Below, one piece after another: positions 1-6,007 of a DNA stretch of 9,593 bases (the first letter of the stretch is position 1; each line of letters begins with the position of its first letter). This DNA comes from Dysgonomonas sp. (lineage in GTDB: Bacteria > Bacteroidota > Bacteroidia > Bacteroidales > Dysgonomonadaceae), in contig DQAM01000371.1 of the NCBI GenBank assembly GCA_003523545.1, forward strand, positions 1 to 9,593, written 5' to 3'. The translations under genes and the position numbers were made by a program. Under the pieces are notes generated by a model, which saw only the letters and a program-made list of their open reading frames with translations, made no database searches and had not been told where the DNA came from.

Positions 1-1
1 C

Positions 2-364
2 CGATCTTACGAAGGTGATAAAATTTTTGCGGTTGCTTACCGGGTGAAAAATAATAAAACCAAAAGAAGCGACCTGCTTACAAGCGAAGATATTATAAGA
101 TTGGGAAGCAGGACATTTATGGATGCTGTGAAAACAATTCCCGGAGTAAATATGAGGCAGGGTACCCTGGCTATAAGGGGTGTAAACTCTTTTAATTCAT
201 CTACCGAACCGCTTTTTATACTTGACGGATCGGAAACATCATTAGCCGCATTGGAATCTCTCGATATATATACGATCGAAAGTATACAGGTCAACAAGAC
301 GGGATTCGGTTATGGAGTTAAAGGTGCTAACGGTGTAATAATGGTGAAAACTAAAAAGAAGTGA
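2..364 (+). CDS. TonB plug-domain protein without a barrel (5' end outside window)
   Basis: The reading frame is open from the first base (codons start at position 2), so the gene begins upstream; the GTG at 44 is an internal codon, not a good start. The visible 120 residues are the C-terminal part of a SusC-type plug domain. The order is a 'DAVKTIPGV' helix, the 'LAIRGVNSF' strand, 'PLFILDG', then 'IESIQV' and 'GVKGANGVIMVKTK', which matches the usual plug ending 'GANGVIxIxTKxG'. The protein stops three residues later instead of running into a 22-strand barrel, and no barrel remnant is seen in the 439 bases after it. Plug-only proteins are known in Bacteroidota, often with an N-terminal carboxypeptidase-like domain; their role is unclear. 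It could also be a degraded SusC-like receptor. The plug identity is secure; whether the gene is intact cannot be judged here. Confidence 0.8.
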   Translation, partial: RSYEGDKIFAVAYRVKNNKTKRSDLLTSEDIIRLGSRTFMDAVKTIPGVNMRQGTLAIRGVNSFNSSTEPLFILDGSETSLAALESLDIYTIESIQVNKTGFGYGVKGANGVIMVKTKKK

Positions 365-389
365 TAATAGGGATGATTTTGGAATATAG

Positions 390-420
390 TAACCGGTAAA
401 TGGCTTCATTTATCAGGTTA
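390..420 (+). terminator. Hairpin downstream of the plug-domain gene
   Basis: A 13-bp stem closes a GCTT loop. TAACC (390-394) pairs with GGTTA (416-420), and TAAATG (397-402) pairs with CATTTA (407-412). The two blocks are joined by a GG/TC step with one bulged A (415) and one G-T wobble. It lies 26 bases after the stop codon. No run of T follows directly, so termination is an inference from position and stability. Confidence 0.4.
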
Positions 421-421
421 T

Positions 422-445
422 ATCTGTATTAAAATGAATACAGAT
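422..445 (+). repeat. Perfect 9-bp inverted repeat
   Basis: ATCTGTATT (422-430) and AATACAGAT (437-445) are exact reverse complements around a 6-base loop. It follows the hairpin at 390-420 almost directly and may be a second part of the same terminator or part of a structured transcript. There is no T tract after it. Confidence 0.55.
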
Positions 446-461
446 GCGGGTGGCGATTTGA

Positions 462-475
462 ACAAAATATTTTGT
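462..475. repeat. 14-bp perfect palindrome
   Basis: ACAAAATATTTTGT at 462-475 equals its own reverse complement. A symmetric A/T-rich site of this size is compatible with a dimeric regulator's operator, but no promoter element was found beside it, so any function is a guess. Confidence 0.4.
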
Positions 476-545
476 CAACTGTTTTAAAATTAATTAATAC
501 ACAAACGGCAAAACAGTGATGATGCAAACATATACTAACTAAATA

Positions 546-569
546 CGGAAGAATAATGTTATTTTTCCG
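546..569 (+). repeat. Inverted repeat, 10-bp stem
   Basis: CGGAAGAATA pairs with TATTTTTCCG (one G-T wobble) around a 4-base loop, spanning 546-569. It sits midway between the plug-domain gene and the gene at 804. It may be a terminator for an unseen short transcript or a protein-binding site. Confidence 0.4.
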
Positions 570-803
570 CAAAAATTAATCAACTTCATCCAATCCGGGT
601 TTACTGTTCAGTAAGCTTATCGCCGTAAAATTCGGAAGAGAATATTATCAGATGTATATAAGATTTAACATTTGATAATTAGTTATTTTCAGGAAAATGC
701 CTGGTGATTTATTATAAAACAAACTTATAGTGATGTATGCACTAATTAAAACAATAGGAAAATAACAAACACAAACAATTACTAATTAAAAAATTGAAAA
801 TTT

Positions 804-1838
804 ATGGAAAGAGTTACTTTAGATGAAATACGCCGCCGTGTATCGTGGGGTAGTATAATCGGGGGCGTTATGACAGTATTGGCTGTATCGGTTCTTTTGT
901 CCCTTCTGGGTACAAGTATAGGACTGTACATGTTTGATCCTACATCGTCCGAACCTATGTCGGGTATCGGCACTACAGTAGGTATCTGGACAGTGGTTTC
1001 ACTGTTGATAAGCCTTTTCTGCGGTGGTTACGTAGCAGGTAAGCTGGCAGGTGCCGACGGTGCTATTCATGGTTTCCTGGTATGGGCAACTAGCCTTATT
1101 ATTACTGTTATTTTAGGTATTATGCTGGCTGTAGGTGCTGTAAAAGCAACAGCTAATGTATTGGGTTCTATCGCATCTGTAACAGGAAATGTTATTTCAG
1201 GTGTGGCTTCCGGAGTAGGAAGTGGTATCCAGGGTGTAACCGACCAGGTAGGAAATGTTCTGGAAGGTATAGACTTCGATAGCGAATCGGATGGTACTAC
1301 AGTACGTCAGGATGTACGCCAGGCTCTCCGCAACAGCGGAATAAGGGAACTTCAGCCCGAATACCTTCAACGTGAGTTGAGAGGTGTCAGATCGGATTTA
1401 CAGTCGGCTGTCAGGACACTGGCCAGAAACCCGAATGATGCGGACAGGGTTATAAACAGATTTTTAGAGCGCTTACAGGAAAGAGGTGAAAAATTTTCTG
1501 AAAATATCAACAGGGAAGACCTGACACAGGCTATTGCTAATAATTCGAGTATGTCGCAGGCTGAAGTAGAAAGGGCTGTGGACGAATATACCGAATTGAT
1601 AAATAACCTGAGAGAAGATGGTAGAGAACGTATCGACAACCTCCAGCAATCTATCGAACAAGTAAGACAAGACTGGGAAGAAACTAAACAAAATGCATTG
1701 GAAGAAGCCGATAGTATTGCCAATTCTGCTGCAACTTCAACTCTTATCTCATTCTTCGGAATTCTGATAGGTGCAGGTGTTGCCGGATTCGCAGGAACTT
1801 TCGGTGTACGTAGAAACCGTGAAGGCTATCCGGTTTAA
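804..1838 (+). CDS. Four-TM membrane protein with long helical domain (function unknown)
   Basis: 344 residues. Predicted membrane segments are at about 16-41, 57-77, 91-112 and 312-334. The N-terminal part has the pattern of a widespread uncharacterised membrane family: 'RRVSWGSIIGG', then 'GIGTTVGIW', then 'FCGGYVAGKLAG', then 'AIHGFLVW'. A glycine-rich stretch (120-150) leads to a charged, mostly helical region (165-305). Within it, 'AIANNSSMSQAEVERAVDEY' at about 243-262 recalls the 'TGMSxxEAxxRVDxW' element of proteobacterial relatives that are sometimes labelled PhnA-like. The last TM returns the chain to the membrane and leaves a short basic tail (RRNREG). With four TMs both ends would lie on the same side. 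ATG 804 is chosen because the family's RRxSWG motif follows at once; the upstream sequence is A-rich with no clear Shine-Dalgarno. The gene probably forms its own transcription unit, since a strong hairpin follows. No biochemical role is known to me; a stress role is suggested only by the neighbours. Confidence 0.85.
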   Translation: MERVTLDEIRRRVSWGSIIGGVMTVLAVSVLLSLLGTSIGLYMFDPTSSEPMSGIGTTVGIWTVVSLLISLFCGGYVAGKLAGADGAIHGFLVWATSLIITVILGIMLAVGAVKATANVLGSIASVTGNVISGVASGVGSGIQGVTDQVGNVLEGIDFDSESDGTTVRQDVRQALRNSGIRELQPEYLQRELRGVRSDLQSAVRTLARNPNDADRVINRFLERLQERGEKFSENINREDLTQAIANNSSMSQAEVERAVDEYTELINNLREDGRERIDNLQQSIEQVRQDWEETKQNALEEADSIANSAATSTLISFFGILIGAGVAGFAGTFGVRRNREGYPV

Positions 1839-1867
1839 TCTCATTATAAGAAATATTTTTTTAATGA

Positions 1868-1913
1868 ATTAATGATTTGTATTTGCTATAAAAGGCAGAT
1901 ACAAATCATTAAT
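1868..1913 (+). terminator. Strong intrinsic terminator-like hairpin
   Basis: Bases 1868-1882 (ATTAATGATTTGTAT) pair perfectly with 1899-1913. A T-G wobble and a TGC/GCA step extend this to a 19-bp stem around an 8-base loop (1887-1894). ATTTTAT follows. It lies 30 bases after the stop of the gene at 804 and separates it from the pyruvate oxidase gene. Confidence 0.75.
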
Positions 1914-2060
1914 ATTTTATAATAGTAACAACAAATAAACTATTTTACGTGTTTTAATTCCACATTATGCTGAGAATGAATCATAAACATTGTGATGCAT
2001 TGTCCCTTTTCTGAATGTAAAAGTGACAATCTGCATTTCAGGAAGATCAATATAAACAAG

Positions 2061-3791
2061 ATGGAAGAAAAAAAAATCAAATCAGGTTTAGCTATGCTAA
2101 ACGTACTAGAAAGCTGGGGCATAGACCATATATATGGTATTCCCGGCGGATCTTTTAATTCTACAATGGATGCGTTGTATGAAAAAAGGGGTACTGTACG
2201 TTATATTCAGGTACGCCACGAGGAAGTCGGTGCAATAGCGGCATCCGTAGATGCGAAGCTGACAGGGAAAATAGGGGTATGTTTCGGTACCGCAGGTCCC
2301 GGTGCAACCCACCTTTTCAATGGACTTTACGATGCGCAATTAGACCATGTGCCGGTATTAGCCTTAGTAGGGCAGGTGGTCACTACTTCGATGAATTACG
2401 ATGCATTTCAGGAAATGAATGAGAATCCGATGTTTGCGGATGTAAGTGTATACAACCGTACCGTGATGACTCCCGAAAGCCTTCCTCATGTGATCGATGA
2501 GGCGATAAGGCGGGCTTATGAGTACAAAGGGGTATCGGTGGTTACCATTCCTGTAGACTTGGCAACAGTTGAAATACCCGATCTTGGTATATCTTCGGCG
2601 GCAAATCATAAAGTAGGTTTTCCAATGCCTGAGGAAAAAGACATCGAGGAAGCCCTCAAACTGATTCAACAGGCGGAAAGACCCGTTCTTTATGTGGGAC
2701 AGGGTGCACGCGGTGCAAAAGATGAAATAATAGAACTTTCGGAAAAATATTCGATGCCTATTGTATTGTCGGTTCTTGCCAAGGGTATTATTCCCGACGA
2801 TACACCTGCATTTATGGGAACTGCCGGACGTTTATCGACTAAACCGGGTAATGAGGCACTGGAAGTTACAGACCTTATCGTTTTTATAGGAAGTGATTTC
2901 CCGTTTGCCAGGTTTTTCTTTCCGAAGAATGCCAAGTTCATACAAGTGGACATAGATTCGTCCAAACTAGGGAAACGTCATAAGACGGATGTAGCTATAT
3001 TGGGTGATGCTAAAACAGCGATGCGCATGATGATAGATAAGGGCGAAAAGATACCCCGTACAAAATTCATGGAGGCTAATCTCAAGAATCGGGAGAATTG
3101 GATAAAATGGATGCGCAGTTTTGAAGAGAGGGACGATGTTCCTATGCGACCCGAACCTATATTTAAGGAAATCAACCGTATAGCTGCCGACGATGCTATA
3201 TTTGTTACCGATGTAGGTAATGTTACCATCTTTGCTATCCGCATGCTCGACATGAACGGAGAGAAGCAGAAGTTTACCACTTCGGGATTGTTTGCGACGA
3301 TGGGATATGGAGTGCCGGGAGGTATAGCTGCTCAGCTGAGCTATCCCGAAAGCCAGGTATTTACATTAAATGGAGACGGCGGGTTTGCGATGGTGATGCA
3401 GGATATCATTACACAGGTTAAATATAAGCTGCCTGTTATTAATATCGTATTTTCCAACAATTCGTTTGGTTTTATAGAAGCCGAGCAGGAAGATACCAAG
3501 CAAACAAAATACGGAGTCGATATAGCCGGAGCGGATTTTGCCAAAATAGCAGAAGGTATGGGTGCCAAAGGGTATACGATTACTAAACGCGAACAATTGA
3601 GGCAGGTATTTGACGAAGCCAGAAACAGCAATGTGCCTGTGGTTATCGATATCAAAGTGGAGAACAAACGTCCTTTCCCATCCGAAATTATGGCATTGGA
3701 CGAGTACACTCACGAAAAAGAAGCTATAGAAACATTTAAGAAAAGGTACGAAGTTTCCGAGATGCCTACATTGAAGGAATTGATGAAATAA
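2061..3791 (+). CDS. spxB: Pyruvate oxidase (TPP- and FAD-dependent, SpxB/POX type)
   Basis: 576 residues from ATG 2061. It should convert pyruvate, phosphate and O2 to acetyl phosphate, CO2 and H2O2 in the cytoplasm. Three domains are visible. The N-terminal TPP-PYR domain has 'IYGIPGGSFN' and catalytic Glu55 in 'QVRHEEVGA', followed by 'GVCFGTAGPGATHL'. The central FAD-binding domain spans roughly 190-350. The C-terminal TPP-PP domain has the GDG motif at 438-440, and Asp439 and Asn466 are expected metal ligands. 'FGFIEAEQEDTKQ' (469-481) and 'FQEMNENP' are typical of lactobacillus-type pyruvate oxidase rather than acetolactate synthase. The tail ends at 'PTLKELMK' and has no visible amphipathic membrane-binding helix of the E. 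coli PoxB kind, though I cannot exclude quinone use. An in-frame ATG at 1992 would add 23 residues unlike the family, so 2061 is preferred. Hairpins lie on both sides, so it is probably monocistronic. Confidence 0.93.
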   Translation: MEEKKIKSGLAMLNVLESWGIDHIYGIPGGSFNSTMDALYEKRGTVRYIQVRHEEVGAIAASVDAKLTGKIGVCFGTAGPGATHLFNGLYDAQLDHVPVLALVGQVVTTSMNYDAFQEMNENPMFADVSVYNRTVMTPESLPHVIDEAIRRAYEYKGVSVVTIPVDLATVEIPDLGISSAANHKVGFPMPEEKDIEEALKLIQQAERPVLYVGQGARGAKDEIIELSEKYSMPIVLSVLAKGIIPDDTPAFMGTAGRLSTKPGNEALEVTDLIVFIGSDFPFARFFFPKNAKFIQVDIDSSKLGKRHKTDVAILGDAKTAMRMMIDKGEKIPRTKFMEANLKNRENWIKWMRSFEERDDVPMRPEPIFKEINRIAADDAIFVTDVGNVTIFAIRMLDMNGEKQKFTTSGLFATMGYGVPGGIAAQLSYPESQVFTLNGDGGFAMVMQDIITQVKYKLPVINIVFSNNSFGFIEAEQEDTKQTKYGVDIAGADFAKIAEGMGAKGYTITKREQLRQVFDEARNSNVPVVIDIKVENKRPFPSEIMALDEYTHEKEAIETFKKRYEVSEMPTLKELMK

Positions 3792-3810
3792 ACTATAGTT
3801 TCAGGCTTTG

Positions 3811-3849
3811 ATAAACTCAAATAATGACCCGGATATTGTTTGAGTTTAT
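3811..3849 (+). terminator. Terminator-like hairpin after pyruvate oxidase
   Basis: ATAAACTCAAA (3811-3821) pairs perfectly with TTTGAGTTTAT (3839-3849). T-G, A-T, A-T and T-A steps extend it inward to about 15 bp, with a 9-base loop (3826-3834). It lies 19 bases after the stop codon and is followed by TATTTAG, a poor T tract. Confidence 0.65.
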
Positions 3850-3987
3850 TATTTAGCAACTAACTGAACAAATGTAATAATATGTTGTTTATTAATTAGA
3901 TTGAATACTAGGTAAATAAAAGGATGAAGAGATTTTTTTCTTAGGTTTTATCATACAAATTATATAAATCAAAAAAACTTTACAATT

Positions 3988-4233
3988 ATGGGACTAGGAA
4001 TATTATGGTCGATTATTATTGGTATTTTGGCCGGAGCCATTGCCGGCTGGCTGATGAAAGGAAGAGGTTTCGGCGTAGTCGTTAATTTGATTGTCGGCCT
4101 TGTAGGTAGTGTTTTAGGCGGATGGATTTACAGTTTGCTCGGAATATCTTCCGGAGGAATTATCGGTTCATTGATTATGTCGGTGATCGGTGCTGTCATC
4201 TTACTATGGATAGTATCCTTATTTAGGCGCTGA
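3988..4233 (+). CDS. GlsB/YeaQ/YmgE family stress-response membrane protein
   Basis: 81 residues, almost entirely hydrophobic and glycine-rich, with three membrane helices at about 3-22, 28-48 and 57-78. The layout fits the Transgly_assoc family (PF04226): 'IIGILAGAIAGWLMKGRGFG' then a second Gly-rich helix 'LVGSVLGGWIYSLLG', then 'GGIIGSLIMSVIGAVILLW' and a short basic end (FRR). Length is normal for the family. Despite the old name 'transglycosylase-associated', these proteins have no known enzymatic activity; members are induced by acid, bile, osmotic or general stress in several bacteria. ATG 3988 is preceded by an A-rich leader (CAAAAAAACTTTACAATT), as is usual in Bacteroidota. A 7-of-8 match to the -7 box, TAGGTTTT at 3942-3949, is a weak promoter candidate without a clear -33 element. 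The small gene at 4325 follows after a short gap with a hairpin in it. Confidence 0.92.
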   Translation: MGLGILWSIIIGILAGAIAGWLMKGRGFGVVVNLIVGLVGSVLGGWIYSLLGISSGGIIGSLIMSVIGAVILLWIVSLFRR

Positions 4234-4265
4234 TAAGGAACAGTATATAAAAGGGGAAGAGGTTC

Positions 4266-4300
4266 ACCATTATCCTCTGTACAAAATGGTATTTTTTTAT
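4266..4300 (+). terminator. Hairpin plus T tract between the two small membrane-protein genes
   Basis: ACCATT (4266-4271) pairs with AATGGT (4285-4290) across a 13-base loop, and ATTTTTTTAT follows directly. This has intrinsic-terminator form with a short stem. Only 24 bases remain before ATG 4325, too little for a separate promoter, so it may act as a partial terminator or RNA-processing site that lowers expression of the second gene relative to the first. A competing AGAGG/CCTCT stem overlaps it. Confidence 0.4.
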
Positions 4301-4324
4301 AAAATTGAAATAAAGGAAAAAGAT

Positions 4325-4567
4325 ATGAAAAAAACGATTTTAGGTTTAGCCGTAGGGGCGGGTGTAATTTACCTGGTTAAAGAATTACATAAAAAAGGGT
4401 TACTTGCACCTTATGAAAATAAACTGCACAAATTATCTGCTAAATCGCGGAGAGATTTACGCAATGCCATCGCGGCAGGCAAAAACGAGGCGGAATATAT
4501 CAAAGAAAGAGCTGAATATATGGCTTGTAAAGGAAAAGAAAAATTAGATAACATAACAGGTAAATAA
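4325..4567 (+). CDS. Small single-TM protein, YtxH-like in layout (function unknown)
   Basis: 80 residues from ATG 4325. An N-terminal hydrophobic segment (about 3-18, 'TILGLAVGAGVIYLV') is followed by a strongly charged, Lys/Glu-rich helical tail. Residues 36-77 contain 'SAKSRRDLRNAIAAGKNEAEYIKERAEYM'-type helix spread over about 39-67. This layout (short membrane anchor plus soluble amphipathic helix) resembles YtxH-like stress proteins, but I do not recognise a specific family. Start choice: AAAGGAAAAAG lies a suitable distance upstream of 4325, whereas the alternative in-frame ATG at 4286 sits inside a terminator-like hairpin and would add a Phe/Lys-rich leader. It is likely co-transcribed with the GlsB-type gene at 3988, and a good terminator follows. 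Confidence 0.75.
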   Translation: MKKTILGLAVGAGVIYLVKELHKKGLLAPYENKLHKLSAKSRRDLRNAIAAGKNEAEYIKERAEYMACKGKEKLDNITGK

Positions 4568-4582
4568 TTTTTTATGAGATAG

Positions 4583-4613
4583 AAAAGGTGTATTTGAGAA
4601 AATGCGCCTTTTT
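4583..4613 (+). terminator. Intrinsic terminator after the small membrane gene
   Basis: An 11-bp stem (4583-4593 with 4602-4612, two T-G wobbles) encloses an 8-base loop. Its AAAAGG...CCTTTTT outline is typical of rho-independent terminators in this phylum. It ends the unit that begins at 3988. Confidence 0.75.
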
Positions 4614-4669
4614 ACAGTTCATCTCTTTACAAATAATTTACAACTATCTAATAACACTTTTTTTATTAT

Positions 4670-5887
4670 ATGGATTTATATTCAGGAATACCCTTTTGGC
4701 TGGCGAAGAATTCGCTTAATAATTATTTTAACCCTCTCGAATCCGACCATTCTACTTATGTTGCCATCATAGGGGCTGGTATAACAGGGGCATTGGCTGC
4801 ACATGAACTTTGCAGCGCAGGCATAAAATGCACGGTAATAGACAAGCGGAGCATTACTACCGGAAGTTCTGTTGCAAGTACTGCTCTTCTGCAATACGAA
4901 ATAGATACCCCATTATGCAAGCTGGTGGATATGGTAGACGAAGATTCGGCCGTACGCGCTTACAGGGAATGCCTGCAGTCTATAACCGATATAGAAAATG
5001 TATTCCGTAAGGTGCGGTTCAATCCCGATTTCGAAAGGGTGTCGAGTGTCTATTATGCTAGTGATGAAGAAGGCTTCGACCTGATTCAGGAAGAGTATAA
5101 AATAAGAAAAAAGTATAATCTGCCCGTCGAATTCTTAGGTGAAAAGGAATTGGACAAAAAGTACGGTATAAAGGCGCCGGGAGCTTTGGAAAATCATGAG
5201 TCTGCGCAGATCGACTCGTATAAGGCGGCTACTCATCTCTTCGATTACCATATGAAGAAAAGTAATCTGGAGGTGTTTACACATACCAAAATATCGGAAT
5301 GGAAACCAGAAAAAGAAGGGTATACGCTGACAACGGAAAACGGTCATAAAATAAACTGTAAGTATGTCGTGATCGCAGCTGGTTTCGAAGCGGGTACCTT
5401 CCTGCCGAAAAAAGTGATGGATCTAACTTCTACGTATGCCATTGTATCCGACCCGGTAGAAGAAAAATACCTGTGGAAAGACCACAGCCTTATTTGGGAA
5501 ACCAAAGAGCCGTATATCTATATCCGTACGGCGGACAAAAACAGGATCATCGTCGGCGGTGAAGACGAGGATTTTAACGATGCAGTAAAACGGGACGGCC
5601 TGTTGAGGGAAAAAACGGCAACGCTCGAAAAAAAATTCCATAAACTGTTTCCCGATATCCCTTTCAAAACGGATATGGCATGGTGCGGAACATTCAGTAC
5701 TACCAAAGACGGCTTGCCTTTTATAGGTACATGGCCCGGAAAAGACAGGATGTTTTTTGCCTTGGGATATGGAGGAAACGGTATCACATTCAGTATGATA
5801 GCCGCTCAGATTATACGAAACAAACTTACAGGCATAGAAGACGACAGAGAAACTGTATTCGGCTTCGAAAGAAAAAGCAAAAATTAA
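4670..5887 (+). CDS. FAD-dependent oxidoreductase, DAO family
   Basis: 405 residues. A Rossmann FAD-binding motif is at 31-58: 'VAIIGAGITGALAAHEL' (G35, G37, G40) ending in acidic Asp58. It is followed by 'SSVASTALLQYEIDTP' (66-81), where the flavin region of DAO-fold oxidases (PF01266) is expected. The C-terminus has the second conserved flavin contact region: 'TKDGLPFIG' (G348-G353) and 'GYGGNGITFS' (366-375). Such enzymes oxidise amines or amino acids (glycine oxidase, D-amino-acid dehydrogenase and gamma-glutamylputrescine oxidase relatives). The substrate here cannot be told. The opening 'DLYSGIPFWLAKN' is a signature of one bacterial subgroup, part of which carries a C-terminal Rieske domain; none is present here. 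There is no signal peptide, so it is probably cytoplasmic. The start at 4670 keeps that opening motif. The SDR leader ATG follows after only 24 bases, suggesting an operon. Confidence 0.9.
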   Translation: MDLYSGIPFWLAKNSLNNYFNPLESDHSTYVAIIGAGITGALAAHELCSAGIKCTVIDKRSITTGSSVASTALLQYEIDTPLCKLVDMVDEDSAVRAYRECLQSITDIENVFRKVRFNPDFERVSSVYYASDEEGFDLIQEEYKIRKKYNLPVEFLGEKELDKKYGIKAPGALENHESAQIDSYKAATHLFDYHMKKSNLEVFTHTKISEWKPEKEGYTLTTENGHKINCKYVVIAAGFEAGTFLPKKVMDLTSTYAIVSDPVEEKYLWKDHSLIWETKEPYIYIRTADKNRIIVGGEDEDFNDAVKRDGLLREKTATLEKKFHKLFPDIPFKTDMAWCGTFSTTKDGLPFIGTWPGKDRMFFALGYGGNGITFSMIAAQIIRNKLTGIEDDRETVFGFERKSKN

Positions 5888-5911
5888 TTATCTTTTTAAA
5901 ACTACACAGAT

Positions 5912-6001
5912 ATGATAAACGATAACAAAATGCAAAATCCACTGACTCAATACCGTCAGGATGGATTTCCAAAACAATTACAGAAAGCACCTGGTGTATA
6001 G
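5912..6001 (+). pseudogene. N-terminal extension of the SDR gene, ended by an in-frame amber codon
   Basis: ATG 5912 opens a 29-codon frame, 'MINDNKMQNPLTQY' through 'FPKQLQKAPGV', ending in TAG at 5999-6001. The frame is the same as the SDR gene starting at 6008 (96 bases, 32 codons). From memory, relatives carry just such an extension ('...PxTxYxxxxFPxQxQxxPGxQxxMxPxPDCGE...') running unbroken into the dehydrogenase core. The TAG stands where a Gln codon is expected, so a single CAG-to-TAG change explains it. The leader therefore looks like the true start of the gene, cut off by a recent nonsense change or a sequencing error. If real, ribosomes ending at 6001 would be six bases from ATG 6008 and could restart. 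Confidence 0.7.
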
Positions 6002-6007
6002 AAAGAT

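Larger units (their letters stand above)
365..803. other. 439-base gene-free interval with clustered inverted repeats
   Basis: No convincing coding frame is present. The first half holds hairpins at 390-420 and 422-445, a 14-bp palindrome at 462-475, an 8-bp inverted repeat (478-485 with 510-517, long loop) and a 10-bp stem at 546-569. The second half (about 570-803) is A/T-rich and presumably holds the promoter of the gene at 804. I could not find a clear TAnnTTTG element; near matches such as TATTTTTC at 560-567 fall inside the hairpins. A structured small RNA is possible but unproven. Confidence 0.5.

Noticed and set aside
560..567. TATTTTTC and similar near matches to the -7 promoter box (also TATTTTG near 468, TATCTTTT at 5889)
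   Set aside because: Each has one mismatch, no -33 partner at proper spacing, and is expected by chance in A/T-rich sequence. 5889 also lies just after a stop codon within a probable operon.
1992..2060. Earlier in-frame ATG for pyruvate oxidase, with a 'MHCPFSEC' start recalling a zinc ribbon such as NrdR
   Set aside because: Only two Cys are present, there is no second CxxC, and the family begins near 'KIKSGLAML'. The resemblance is probably chance, and ATG 2061 fits the usual length.
4286..4324. Upstream start ATG 4286 for the small single-TM protein
   Set aside because: This ATG lies inside the AATGGT arm of a hairpin followed by a T tract, and a purine-rich site fits ATG 4325 better.
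5999..6001. TAG read as pyrrolysine or as a reassigned sense codon
   Set aside because: No sign of pyrrolysine genes or of other in-frame TAG codons. Gene ends elsewhere use ordinary stops, including TAG at 8576-8578. A simple nonsense change is the smaller claim.
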